This document shows positions 8,146 through 16,127 of a DNA stretch of 64,000 nt, one piece after another (within the stretch, counting starts at the first letter, position 1; every line of letters begins with the position of its first letter). A program made the position numbers and the translations under genes. The notes beneath the pieces were generated by a model. The model worked only from the letters and a program-made list of their open reading frames with translations. It had not been told where the DNA came from and made no database searches. This stretch comes from Erythrobacter colymbi. Lineage in GTDB: Bacteria; Pseudomonadota; Alphaproteobacteria; Sphingomonadales; Sphingomonadaceae. The stretch spans positions 62,001-126,000 of the forward strand of contig NZ_MUYK01000004.1 in the NCBI RefSeq assembly GCF_002155685.1, in the 5' to 3' direction.

Positions 8146-9354
8146 ATGGATATGGACTTCTCCCCCGAGGATCTGGCCTTTCGCGAGGAAGTGCGTGCCT
8201 TCCTCGCCGACAACCTGCCCGAGCGGCTGCGCGATGGCGCCCGCCGCACACCGGGGGTGTTCGTGGAGCCCGATATCGGGATGGAATGGCACCGCATCCT
8301 CTACAAGCAAGGCTGGGTCGCCCCGCACTGGCCCAAGGAGGACGGCGGCACCGGCTGGACGCCGACGCAGAAGTTCATCTTCGAGAAGGAATGCGCGCTC
8401 GCCGGCGCGCCCGCTCTGGCGATCCTCGGCCTGCGCCTTGTCGGTCCGGTGATCTGCGAATTCGGCACGCCCGAGCAGAAGACGCGCTTCCTGCCGCGCA
8501 TCCTTTCGGGCGAGGATTACTGGTGTCAGGGCTATTCCGAACCCGGCTCCGGCTCGGACCTCGCCAGCCTCAAGACCGCGGCGCGGCTCGATGGCGACGA
8601 GTATGTCATCAACGGCTCCAAGATCTGGACCACCCACGCCCATCACGCCGACTGGATCTTCGCGCTGGTGCGCACCGATGCGAGCGTGAAGAAGCAGGCC
8701 GGGATCAGCTTCCTGCTGGTGCCGATGGACCAGCCGGGCGTCTCGGTCACCCCGATCCATTCGATGTCGGGCGATCACGAGGTCAATGCGGTGTTCTTCA
8801 CCGATGCCCGCACGCCGGTTGAGAACCGCATCGGCGAGGAAGGCCAGGGCTGGAGCATCGCCAAGTTCCTGCTCGAAAACGAGCGCGGCGGATCGTGCTA
8901 CGCCCCGCGTCTGCTCCAGTCGATCGACCGGCTCGAGAACCTCGCCCAGACACAGCCCTCGGGCGTGAACGGTGCGCTGGCGCATGACCCGCGTTTCCGC
9001 GACCGCCTCGCCCGCGTGCGGCTCGAGGCCGAGGCGCTGGAGGTGACCGAGCTGCGCATCCTCGCCGAGCTCGCCAAGGGCAAGGCGCCCGGGCCGCAGA
9101 CCTCGCTGGTCAAGCTGCTCGGCTCGAACATCGGCCAGAAGGTCGATGTGCTGCGGCTGGAGCTGCTCGGCCCCGACGCGCTGCAACTGCCGCTCGAACG
9201 CCCGCTCTACGGCAACGAGGCGCCCGAGCCGGTCGGCAGCGAATATGCCCAGACCGCGATGGGCAAGTTCCTCAACAACCGCGCCTCGACGATCTTCGGC
9301 GGCTCGGACGAGGTGCAGAAGAACATTATTGCGAAGACCGTGCTGGGGCTTTGA
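8146..9354 (+). CDS. Acyl-CoA dehydrogenase (longer type)
   Basis: A 402-residue acyl-CoA dehydrogenase, full length. Landmarks are the N-terminal MDMDFSPEDLAFREEVR, the FAD/substrate motif YSEPGSGSDLASLKT, then NGSKIWTTHAHHADW, and a C-terminal FGGSDEVQKNIIAK helix. Such sequences belong to the branch acting on bulky substrates (FadE17/ChsE-like). An upstream in-frame GTG at 8131 exists, but the ATG at 8146 fits the family N-terminus better. With the shorter dehydrogenase at 3865 it gives the cluster two non-identical dehydrogenases. A palindromic repeat lies just downstream. Confidence 0.9.
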   Translation: MDMDFSPEDLAFREEVRAFLADNLPERLRDGARRTPGVFVEPDIGMEWHRILYKQGWVAPHWPKEDGGTGWTPTQKFIFEKECALAGAPALAILGLRLVGPVICEFGTPEQKTRFLPRILSGEDYWCQGYSEPGSGSDLASLKTAARLDGDEYVINGSKIWTTHAHHADWIFALVRTDASVKKQAGISFLLVPMDQPGVSVTPIHSMSGDHEVNAVFFTDARTPVENRIGEEGQGWSIAKFLLENERGGSCYAPRLLQSIDRLENLAQTQPSGVNGALAHDPRFRDRLARVRLEAEALEVTELRILAELAKGKAPGPQTSLVKLLGSNIGQKVDVLRLELLGPDALQLPLERPLYGNEAPEPVGSEYAQTAMGKFLNNRASTIFGGSDEVQKNIIAKTVLGL

Positions 9355-9367
9355 GAACCCATTACTT

Positions 9368-9469
9368 CGTCATTGCGAGCCGCCTCAGGCGGCGCGGCAA
9401 TCCATGAACTGACGTTGCGGGTGGGCGAGACGGCAGTCCATGGATTGCTTCGCTTCGCTCGCAATGACG
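9368..9469. repeat. Dispersed palindromic (REP-like) repeat, type CGTCATTGCGAGC
   Basis: The left arm CGTCATTGCGAGC (9368-9380) is matched by GCTCGCAATGACG (9457-9469). A nested pair CAATCCATG / CATGGATTG (9398-9406, 9439-9447) extends the cruciform. It fills the gap between the acyl-CoA dehydrogenase and the next SDR gene. Sequences of this kind are widely dispersed in alphaproteobacterial genomes and may act as transcription attenuators or be mobilised by REP transposases. I infer this from form only. Confidence 0.75.
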
Positions 9470-9489
9470 AAACAAGAGGACGCTGAGAA

Positions 9490-10392
9490 ATGGACGCTTC
9501 GAAACTGATGTTCCGCGATGGCCTGATGGCGGGCGAGCGCATCCTCGTCACCGGCGGGGGCACAGGCCTCGGGCGCGAGATGGCGGAGGCCTTCCTAAAG
9601 CTCGGCGCCACGGTCTACATCTGCGGCCGTCGCCAGAACAAGCTGGACGAGACGGCGGCGGAACTCACCTCCCTGCACGGCGGCAAGATCGTCGGCATGG
9701 CCTGCGACATCCGCGATGCTGATGCGATCCACACGATGGTAGATAGCATCTGGGCCGATGGCGGGGCGCTCACCGGCGTGGTCAACAACGCCGCAGGCAA
9801 CTTCATCAGCCGCACCGAGGATCTTTCGGTCAACGGCTTCAACGCCATCGCCGATATCGTGATGCGCGGGACCTTCTACGTCACGCTCGACATCGGCAAG
9901 CGGCTGATCGCGGAGAAGAAGAAGGCCAGCTTCCTCTCGATCCTCACCACATGGGTGTGGTCGGGCAGCGCCTTCGTGGTGCCTTCCGCGATGAGCAAGA
10001 CGGCGATCAACGCGATGACGCAGAGCCTTGCGACCGAGTGGGGCCGGTATGGCCTGAGGTTCAACGCGATCGCCCCGGGGCTCTTCCCGACCAAGGGGAT
10101 GAGCGCGCGGCTCCACCCCGGCGGCGCGGGCGGCAATTCGGGCAACAGCCTCAACCCGATGGGCCGCGCGGGCGAGATGCACGAACTCGCCAACCTCGCG
10201 GTGTTCCTGATGGGGCCGGGCGCGGAATATGTGAACGGCCAGACCATCGCGATCGACGGCGCGGGCTTCCAGGCCAATGGCGGCACCTTCTACCCGATGC
10301 TGAGCGCGCTCGGGGATGCCGAGTGGGAGCAGATGCGCGCCATGATCAAGGGCACGAACGAGAAGGACAAGGCTGACAGAACCGTCGGTTAG
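9490..10392 (+). CDS. SDR-family oxidoreductase, 2,4-dienoyl-CoA reductase-like
   Basis: A 300-residue SDR with the cofactor loop TGGGTGLGREMAEAF. The usual catalytic tyrosine is absent: the YxxxK position reads SAMSKTAINAM, keeping only the lysine. The sequence ATEWGRYGLRFNAIAPG that follows resembles 2,4-dienoyl-CoA reductase (DECR), whose active site also departs from YxxxK. An NADPH-dependent dienoyl- or enoyl-CoA reduction is therefore likely, which fits the acyl-CoA theme. It is the last + strand gene of the cluster. A palindromic repeat follows, and the next genes face the opposite way. Confidence 0.85.
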   Translation: MDASKLMFRDGLMAGERILVTGGGTGLGREMAEAFLKLGATVYICGRRQNKLDETAAELTSLHGGKIVGMACDIRDADAIHTMVDSIWADGGALTGVVNNAAGNFISRTEDLSVNGFNAIADIVMRGTFYVTLDIGKRLIAEKKKASFLSILTTWVWSGSAFVVPSAMSKTAINAMTQSLATEWGRYGLRFNAIAPGLFPTKGMSARLHPGGAGGNSGNSLNPMGRAGEMHELANLAVFLMGPGAEYVNGQTIAIDGAGFQANGGTFYPMLSALGDAEWEQMRAMIKGTNEKDKADRTVG

Positions 10393-10402
10393 CCCCCCGC
10401 TT

Positions 10403-10483
10403 GTCATTCCCGCGAAGGCGGGAATCCAGCTCACTTCGGGGCTGACGGCTAGATAGCTGAATCCCCGCCTGCGCGGGGATGAC
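10403..10483. repeat. Dispersed palindromic repeat, type GTCATTCCCGCG
   Basis: The left half GTCATTCCCGCGAAGGCGGG forms its own hairpin (10403-10429). The right half at 10457-10483 reads as its inverted near-copy and ends in GCGCGGGGATGAC. It sits between the converging SDR (+) and kynureninase (-) genes and could serve as a two-way terminator. This repeat class is common in proteobacteria; the family assignment is by eye. Confidence 0.75.
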
Positions 10484-10491
10484 GAGGGTTT

Positions 10492-11715
10492 TTACGTGAC
10501 CGCCGCGCGCTGGTTGAACTCTTCGCGCCGCCACTCCCCGCTCGCCAACACCTCGGCGAGGTGGCGGGCGGCGGCGGCCATATCCGCAAAACTCAGGTAG
10601 GCGGGCGCGAAGCCCAGCCGCAGCACGTCGGGCGTGCGGAAGTCGCCGATCACGCCGCGCGCAATCAGGGCCTGGCAGATCGCGTAAGCCTCGGGGTGGC
10701 GGAAGGAGAGCTGGCTCCCGCGCTCGCCGGCGCGCGGCGGGCTGACCAGCTCGATCTGCACCTCATGCGCCATCAGGCTTTCGAGGAAGAACTCCGACAG
10801 CGCCTGCGACTTGGCATAGAGCCGCGCCGCGCCGATCTCGGCGATCAAATCGACCCCGATTTCGAGCGCCGCGAGGCCGAGCACCGGCGGTGTGCCGCAC
10901 TGCATCCGCTCAATCCCCGGAGCGCCGGCATAATCGTCCGAGAAGGCGAAGGGTGCGGCGTGGCCGAACCAGCCGGTCAACGGTTGCTTGAGGCTCGCCT
11001 GATGTCGCTCGGCGACGAAGGCGAAGGCGGGTGCCCCCGGACCGCCGCACAGATATTTGTAGCCGCAGCCGACTGCGAAATCCGCGCCTACCGCGTTGAG
11101 GTCGACGGGCAGCGCCCCGGTCGAATGTGACAGGTCCCACAGCACCAGCGCGCCCGCCTCATGCGCCGCGCGGGTCAGGGCGGCCATGTCGAACAGCGCT
11201 CCGGTCTTGTAGTGGACATGGGTCAGCGTGAGCAGCGCGACATCGCCATCGAGCGCCTCGGCCAGCCGCTCGCGCTCCGCCAGCCGCCGCTCGGCGAGGC
11301 CCTGCGCTTCGAGGCCTGCGATCATGTAAAGATCGGTCGGGAAGTTGCCGGGCTCGGACAGCACCACCTTGCGGCCCGGGCGCATCTGGAGTGCGGCGGC
11401 GATCAGCTTGAACAGGTTCACGCTCGTCGAATCGCAGGCGATCACCTCGTGCGGCTGTGCGCCCACCAGCGGCGCGATCTTGCCCCCGATGCGGGTCGCC
11501 ATGTCGAACCAGCTTGCCGTGTTCCACGAGCGGATCAGCCCCTCGCCCCACTCCCTTTCGACCACCTCTTGCACCCGTCCAGGGGTGGCCTTGGGTAGCG
11601 CTCCGAGCGAGTTTCCGTCGAGATAGATCACCCCTTCGGGCAGGATGAACCGTTCGCGATAGCTTGCCAGCGGATCGGCGGCGTCGAAATCGGCGGCGCG
11701 GGTTTCGGGGATCAT
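10492..11715 (-). CDS. kynU: Kynureninase
   Basis: A 407-residue PLP enzyme that hydrolyses kynurenine to anthranilate and alanine. The family motifs are clear: YLDGNSLGALP near the N-terminus, DLSHSTGALPVDL, and the PLP-lysine loop GCGYKYLCGGPGAP. The ATG at 11715 overlaps the stop of the tryptophan 2,3-dioxygenase gene (ATGA); a longer in-frame extension reaching back to 11946 is rejected because it runs through kynA. The two genes give steps one and three of tryptophan breakdown. Kynurenine formamidase (kynB) is not next to them and must lie elsewhere. Confidence 0.95.
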   Translation of the reverse strand: MIPETRAADFDAADPLASYRERFILPEGVIYLDGNSLGALPKATPGRVQEVVEREWGEGLIRSWNTASWFDMATRIGGKIAPLVGAQPHEVIACDSTSVNLFKLIAAALQMRPGRKVVLSEPGNFPTDLYMIAGLEAQGLAERRLAERERLAEALDGDVALLTLTHVHYKTGALFDMAALTRAAHEAGALVLWDLSHSTGALPVDLNAVGADFAVGCGYKYLCGGPGAPAFAFVAERHQASLKQPLTGWFGHAAPFAFSDDYAGAPGIERMQCGTPPVLGLAALEIGVDLIAEIGAARLYAKSQALSEFFLESLMAHEVQIELVSPPRAGERGSQLSFRHPEAYAICQALIARGVIGDFRTPDVLRLGFAPAYLSFADMAAAARHLAEVLASGEWRREEFNQRAAVT

Positions 11716-12503
11716 ATCGCGGTCCTGACGGTAAGCAGCTCGGGGAAGAAAGCCTGTTTCAGCACCCCCTCGAGATAGGGCACCCCCGGCGTGCCCCCGG
11801 TGCCGCGCTTGAAGCCGATGATTCGCTCGACGGTCTTCAGATGCCCGAAACGCCAGCGCTGGAAGTGGTATTCGAGATCGACCAGCTTCTCGGCGAGTTC
11901 GTAGAGATCCCAGTGCGCCTGCGGGTCGCGGTAGATCGCAGCCCATGCCGCCTCGACGCTGGGGTCGGCGACGTAAGCTGCGGCAGGATCGCGCGCCAGC
12001 ACGGCAGCGTCGATGGCAATGCCCCGACGCGCCAGCAGGCGGATCGCGGCATCATAGAGGCTCGCGCGGCCAGCTTCCGCCTCCAGCCGCTCCGCCCAGT
12101 CGGCATTGCTCTTGTGCAGGCGCACATGCTTCCCGTCGCGCCCGCCGAGCATGAACTCCATCATCCGGTACTGCGCCGACTGGAACCCTGACGATGCGCC
12201 CAGATGCGGGCGGATCGCCGAGTAATCGTGCGGGGTCATGGTGCTGAGCACATCCCAGCTCTGGATCAGCTGCTGCTGCGCCCGCGCGACCCGGGCGAGC
12301 ATCTTGAACGCGGGCCTGAGGTCGTCCGCCTCGATGCACGCGCGCGCGGCGGTCAGTTCATGCAGGCACAGCTTGAGCCACAGCTCGCTTGCTTGGTGGA
12401 CGATGATGAACAAGAGCTCGTCATGTGCATCGGACGCAGGGTGCTGCGCTTCGAGAATGCGGCCAAGATCGAGATAGCTGGCGTAGGTGACATCGGCGCT
12501 CAT
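11712..12503 (-). CDS. kynA: Tryptophan 2,3-dioxygenase
   Basis: A 263-residue haem enzyme that opens the indole ring of tryptophan to N-formylkynurenine. Diagnostic stretches are HDELLFIIVHQASELWLK, YRMMEFMLG, and near the C-terminus WRFGHLKTVERIIGF, which contains the proximal haem histidine, followed by the substrate-binding GTGGTPGV loop. Length is normal for bacterial enzymes. The gene is the first of a two-gene operon with kynU. Confidence 0.95.
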   Translation of the reverse strand: MSADVTYASYLDLGRILEAQHPASDAHDELLFIIVHQASELWLKLCLHELTAARACIEADDLRPAFKMLARVARAQQQLIQSWDVLSTMTPHDYSAIRPHLGASSGFQSAQYRMMEFMLGGRDGKHVRLHKSNADWAERLEAEAGRASLYDAAIRLLARRGIAIDAAVLARDPAAAYVADPSVEAAWAAIYRDPQAHWDLYELAEKLVDLEYHFQRWRFGHLKTVERIIGFKRGTGGTPGVPYLEGVLKQAFFPELLTVRTAI

Positions 12504-12540
12504 GGCTGACGTCCCTAGCGCGCTGCGCCGCAGGAGGAAA

Positions 12541-12963
12541 CTAGCCCTCGATCACCCGCGTCTCGGGATGGTGCTTGTCGATGTGCTTGAGCAGGATCCT
12601 GAGGTTCTTGGAGTTCGAGCGGAACACGAGGTCCGCCGCATCGCCGATGACCGGAATCGCGCCGATCGCGGTGTCGAACAGTACATTGGCACTCATCCGC
12701 GCGAGCTTCCACTTCGGCAGGCCGAGGTTCTTCGCCTCCCAGACGATATAGGCTCCCATCGCGGTGGTCACGACATCGCCGAGCACCGGCACGAGGCCGA
12801 TGATCGCGTCGAGACCGACGGGCATGTTGACGCCCGGGATGGTGAAGCTGCGTTCGAGCAGCCGCTCCAGCAGGACGATGCGGGCGCGCACCGAGGCGGG
12901 GTCGGTGCCTGCGGGGAGCGCGAAGCGGATCGGTTCGGGGCGATCGGGCATGGGCTTGTCCAT
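12541..12963 (-). CDS. DUF4112 membrane-associated protein
   Basis: A 140-residue protein matching DUF4112 by its two repeated hydrophobic halves, GLDAIIGLVPVLGDVVTT and FDTAIGAIPVIGDAADLVF, each of the form IGxxPxxGD. These are probably two short membrane hairpins. The C-terminus is charged. Function is unknown. It begins 5 bases after the stop of the upstream peptide-binding lipoprotein gene, so the two are probably co-transcribed. Confidence 0.8.
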   Translation of the reverse strand: MDKPMPDRPEPIRFALPAGTDPASVRARIVLLERLLERSFTIPGVNMPVGLDAIIGLVPVLGDVVTTAMGAYIVWEAKNLGLPKWKLARMSANVLFDTAIGAIPVIGDAADLVFRSNSKNLRILLKHIDKHHPETRVIEG

Positions 12964-12968
12964 GCCTC

Positions 12969-14432
12969 CTATGTGGTGGGCTGCGAAAGCGGGAACAAGG
13001 GGTGGAAGCCCCAGCCGTTGGGCTGGTAGTTGCGGATCGAGCCGCGCACCAGCGACCAGCGCACGGGAACGCCGAGGGGGATGTAGACCTCGCGTTCGAC
13101 CAACGCCTTATGGGCTTCGGCGAGCAGCTCCTCGCGGCGGGCCATATCGCGCTCCGACAGGGTCTGGCGCACGATCGCATCGGCCTTGGGCGCGCACAGG
13201 CCCGTGGCGAGCCCGCAGTTGAACTGGTTGAGATACCAGCGCGGTGAGGTGAAGCGCGCGAGCGTGTCGCGCAGCTCGAGATCGGCCGCCTCGCCGGGGC
13301 GCGCGCGGCGGGTGGTGACGCCGATGGTGCTCCACGCCTCGGCCAGCTGGCGCAACAGGAGGTCGCTGCCCGCCCCGCGCGGAAGAGCGACGCGCACCAC
13401 CGGCTCGCGCCCCGGCCCGGCCCAGGCTGCGATGCGGGCCGCCGCAACCCGCCGTCGTTCCTCGATAGACGCGCCGTTCCAGCGATCCGGACCGTAGAAA
13501 GGCGCGCTGAAGGCATAGGGCGGCACGACCCACGTGCTCTCGCGCCAGCCGGACAGGCCGAAGCTCTGGATCAGGGCCTGCCGGTCGATCGCCATCGACA
13601 GCGCCTCGCGCCGTGCCGGATCGGCGAGCACGCCGGTTTCGCGCTTCACGATAAGGCCGAGCAGGCCGATCGTCGGATCGACCTGGATCGTCCCGCGCGA
13701 CAGCGGCCCGGCCTCGGCCTTAGGGAAATCGACGATGGTGCCGCCCATCACCAGATCGACGTCGCCGCGCGAGAAGGCGGCGACTGCCGCCTCGGCCGAA
13801 AGCGCCCTGACTTCGACCGGGCGAGCGACGTCCTCCCAGTCCTCGCGCGCGGGCAGGCCGCGGGATTCGGGCGGCAGCGCCGCGAGACGGGCGCTCTTGT
13901 CCTTGTCGTCACGCGACAGCGCCATCGGCCCCGCCCCGCTGCCGTTCTTGGCAAAGCCGAGTTCGGGCTGGGCGAGCACGCGCAGGAAATCGGGCATCGG
14001 CGCGGTCAGCCGGACCTCGATCACGCGCCCGGTCATCGCCCGGATATCGCGGACCTTGGCCAGATCGAGCCCGAGCGAGGTGCCTTGCGTGCGGCCGATC
14101 GCCTGGCGCAGCTGCGCGCGGACGTCCTCGGCGGAAATCTCCTCGCCGCCCGGCCACTGGCTGTCCCGCAGGCGGAAGATGTAGCTCAGCCCGTCGTCCG
14201 TCACGATCCAGCGTTCGGCGATGGCGGGGACGACCTGGCCGGCCTGATCGAGCGCGACCAGCCCTTCCTGCGTCGCGGCGCGGATGTGCTGGGCTGCGGG
14301 CGAGAGACGGATGCCCTGCTGGAACAGGCTGTCCGGCGCGCCAATGATCGCCACTTCGAGCGGCCCTCCTCCGTTCGAGGGCCCGCAGGCGGACAGCGTC
14401 AGCGCAGCAATCAGGGGCAGCCAGAATCGCAT
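12969..14432 (-). CDS. ABC transporter substrate-binding lipoprotein, family 5 (oligopeptide/nickel type)
   Basis: A 487-residue family 5 solute-binding protein. The ATG at 14432 gives a lipoprotein signal MRFWLPLIAALTLSACG with the lipobox LSAC, so the mature protein starts at a lipidated cysteine. A family 5 core follows: GLVALDQAGQVVPAIAERW, LSYIFRLRDSQWPGGEEIS and, later, REALSMAIDRQALIQ. No permease or ATPase genes are adjacent, so the ligand and partners are unknown. It heads a pair with the DUF4112 gene. Confidence 0.85.
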   Translation of the reverse strand: MRFWLPLIAALTLSACGPSNGGGPLEVAIIGAPDSLFQQGIRLSPAAQHIRAATQEGLVALDQAGQVVPAIAERWIVTDDGLSYIFRLRDSQWPGGEEISAEDVRAQLRQAIGRTQGTSLGLDLAKVRDIRAMTGRVIEVRLTAPMPDFLRVLAQPELGFAKNGSGAGPMALSRDDKDKSARLAALPPESRGLPAREDWEDVARPVEVRALSAEAAVAAFSRGDVDLVMGGTIVDFPKAEAGPLSRGTIQVDPTIGLLGLIVKRETGVLADPARREALSMAIDRQALIQSFGLSGWRESTWVVPPYAFSAPFYGPDRWNGASIEERRRVAAARIAAWAGPGREPVVRVALPRGAGSDLLLRQLAEAWSTIGVTTRRARPGEAADLELRDTLARFTSPRWYLNQFNCGLATGLCAPKADAIVRQTLSERDMARREELLAEAHKALVEREVYIPLGVPVRWSLVRGSIRNYQPNGWGFHPLFPLSQPTT

Positions 14433-14515
14433 CGGCCTCTGCCTAGCAGGTTGATCGGCAGCGGTCAGCTTGCGGGACAGCACGAGGCATGCGCAGTGCC
14501 CCGAAAATGCAAGGG

Positions 14516-14893
14516 TCAGATCTTGCGCAGCGTGTTCGGCTGGGGCGGAGGCGGCGCGCGGTGGGCCCAGGAGGGCTTCACGATCGCCGCAGCCGGATCC
14601 TCGACGCCCTGAAGCGGACGCCGCGCCTTCTGCGAATCGATTTCCTCGTCGAAGGCGACGCCGAAGCGGTTGTCCTGCACCCAGGCCACCGTCCCGCTGA
14701 CCGCACCGACGTTGCGCAGCTCGACCGTGACGCGGTGCCCGCGCTGCACGCGCAGCTGGCCCTCACCCATCATCCCGCCATCCGACAGGTTGCGCACACG
14801 CACGCGGTGCGCCTCGGCGTTCTGTTCGACGCGAATGTCAGCCAGCAGAAACAGGCTGTCGCGTGCGACACTTCGTGTCTCAACCCCCGTCAT
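14516..14893 (-). CDS. PilZ-domain protein (c-di-GMP binding)
   Basis: A 125-residue single-domain PilZ protein. Both c-di-GMP contact motifs are visible: Arg7-x-x-x-Arg11 (RSVAR) and Asn35-x-Ser37-x-x-Gly40 (NLSDGG). It also carries the barrel strand GTVAWVQDNRFGVAFDEEID. The C-terminus is proline-rich. It probably acts as a c-di-GMP receptor that regulates a partner protein; the target is unknown. A longer in-frame start to 14989 exists, but the chosen ATG places RxxxR near the N-terminus, as is usual. A CtrA-like half-matching site lies about 100 bases upstream. Confidence 0.85.
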   Translation of the reverse strand: MTGVETRSVARDSLFLLADIRVEQNAEAHRVRVRNLSDGGMMGEGQLRVQRGHRVTVELRNVGAVSGTVAWVQDNRFGVAFDEEIDSQKARRPLQGVEDPAAAIVKPSWAHRAPPPPQPNTLRKI

Positions 14894-14995
14894 CTTCCGG
14901 ATCGCCTCCTTCGTCGAACATAGCGCGCCGCAAACCGGCCGATGCAACCTATGCCTTGCCGAGCGTGCGCGCCACCGGTGGTGACGCATTCGCGG

Positions 14996-15010
14996 TTAAC
15001 GCGAGGTAAA
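14996..15010 (-). promoter_or_regulatory. CtrA-like site upstream of the PilZ gene
   Basis: Read on the minus strand this is TTTA-N7-TTAA, one base from the alphaproteobacterial CtrA consensus TTAA-N7-TTAA. It lies about 103 bases upstream of the PilZ start. DivK, which acts upstream of CtrA, is encoded in this window, but a match this short can occur by chance. Confidence 0.3.
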
Positions 15011-15083
15011 GTGCGCCCTCCGCAACCCCTGCTTGTTGCAGGGCGTCCCACCGCGGCACAGATCGCCGCGGGGGCGTTACCGG

Positions 15084-15542
15084 TCAGTCGTCGCGCGAGA
15101 CCTTTTCACGGCGTTCGTGTGCTTCCTGCGCCTCGACCGTCATGGTCGCCACAGGACGCGCGATCAGGCGCCGCAGGCCGATGGGATCGCCGGTGACCTC
15201 GCAATAGCCGTATTCGCCGGAGTCGATCCGGCACAGCGCGGCGTCAATCTTTGAGACGAGTTTGCGCTGGCGGTCACGGGTGCGCAGTTCGATGCCCCAG
15301 TCGGTCTCGCTCGAAGCGCGGTCGGTGAGGTCGGCCTCGCGGATCGGCCCGTCCTGCAGCGATTGCAGCGTCTGCCCCGCCGCGGAGTGGATCGAACGCT
15401 TCCATTCGATCAGCAGCATCCGGAAATAGGCCTGCTGGCGGTCGTTCATGTATTCTTCGTCCTCGCTCGGCACGTAATCCGGCGCGAGCAGGCGCTTGGC
15501 CTTTTCGAGGACATCGATATCGTCAGACGCGGTGGTGGGCAT
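15084..15542 (-). CDS. dksA: RNA polymerase-binding transcription factor DksA
   Basis: A 152-residue DksA that works with ppGpp at the RNA polymerase secondary channel. The coiled coil carries MNDRQQAYFRMLLIEWKRSI and the globular part ends with SGEYGYCEVTGDPIGLRRL. Only one of the four zinc-finger cysteines is kept (GYC); the second pair reads ATMTVEA. This degenerate finger is typical of alphaproteobacterial DksA, some of which are known to work without zinc. The ATG at 15542 has GAGAG upstream; a TTG one codon earlier is less likely. Confidence 0.92.
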   Translation of the reverse strand: MPTTASDDIDVLEKAKRLLAPDYVPSEDEEYMNDRQQAYFRMLLIEWKRSIHSAAGQTLQSLQDGPIREADLTDRASSETDWGIELRTRDRQRKLVSKIDAALCRIDSGEYGYCEVTGDPIGLRRLIARPVATMTVEAQEAHERREKVSRDD

Positions 15543-15806
15543 CAAGCTCTCTCATCCCCTGTGCCGCTGGGGAGACCATCGCGTCCTGACGCCTTGAATT
15601 TTTTCATTGGCTCACTTGGTCCCAGCAAGCGGAAAGCACTGCGCCGCCTATAGGGAAGGCCCCAAATCCGCACAAGCGGCTTTGGCAAGCCAGCGGGGCA
15701 AAAGACGGAGCGTGAATCGCGTTAACCAATTTTTGACCATAATGGCCGAGCTCTCCGGTTACAGGAGGGTCGCTCGGGGGCGATCCGGTGAATACGGGGA
15801 CCGGAT

Positions 15807-16127
15807 ATGACAATCATTGCAATCGGAGCGAATGTTTCACGCGAAACATCGGGCGAGGACGTGCTTGGAGCCTGGCTGGCGGAGGCTGGACGGGGTCAAG
15901 CGGGGGCCTGCTTTGACCTGGGCGTGGCTTTCTCGACGGGTAGCAACGGCGCGGACTGCGATCTGATCGAAGCCCACAAGTGGTTCAACCTCGCTGCCGC
16001 GCGCGGTCACGAGGAAGCGGCCCATTGCCGCGCCGACATCTCGGAAGAGATGACCGCCCGCGAAATCGCCGAAGCCCAGCGCCGCGCGCGCCAGTGGCTC
16101 GCCGAAGGCCGCCTGCGCGCCGCCTAG
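15807..16127 (+). CDS. Sel1-repeat protein
   Basis: A 106-residue protein with one recognisable Sel1 (TPR-like) repeat pair, ACFDLGVAFSTG followed by EAHKWFNLAAARGHEEAA, and an alpha-helical tail. Sel1 repeats mediate protein-protein contacts; no catalytic motif is present. The 5' end of the gene contains a near-perfect parS-like palindrome (15833-15848) encoding residues around VSRET. The stop TAG shares the palindrome CTAG with the stop of the convergent gene at 16124. Confidence 0.75.
   Translation: MTIIAIGANVSRETSGEDVLGAWLAEAGRGQAGACFDLGVAFSTGSNGADCDLIEAHKWFNLAAARGHEEAAHCRADISEEMTAREIAEAQRRARQWLAEGRLRAA
15833..15848. other. parS-like ParB-binding palindrome
   Basis: The 16-base sequence TGTTTCACGCGAAACA differs from the widely conserved bacterial parS site TGTTTCACGTGAAACA at one central base. 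It lies inside the start of the Sel1 gene. A random 16-mer this close to the consensus is expected less than once in a thousand windows of this size. parS sites usually cluster near the replication origin, so this suggests an origin-proximal location; not proven. Confidence 0.6.

Noticed and set aside
7330..9186. A 618-codon reading frame on the minus strand
   Set aside because: It covers the ThuA and acyl-CoA dehydrogenase genes on the opposite strand and has no motif of its own.
15607..15810. A 67-codon + strand frame before the Sel1 gene
   Set aside because: No ribosome site, motif or context supports it; the region holds the dksA and Sel1 upstream sequences.
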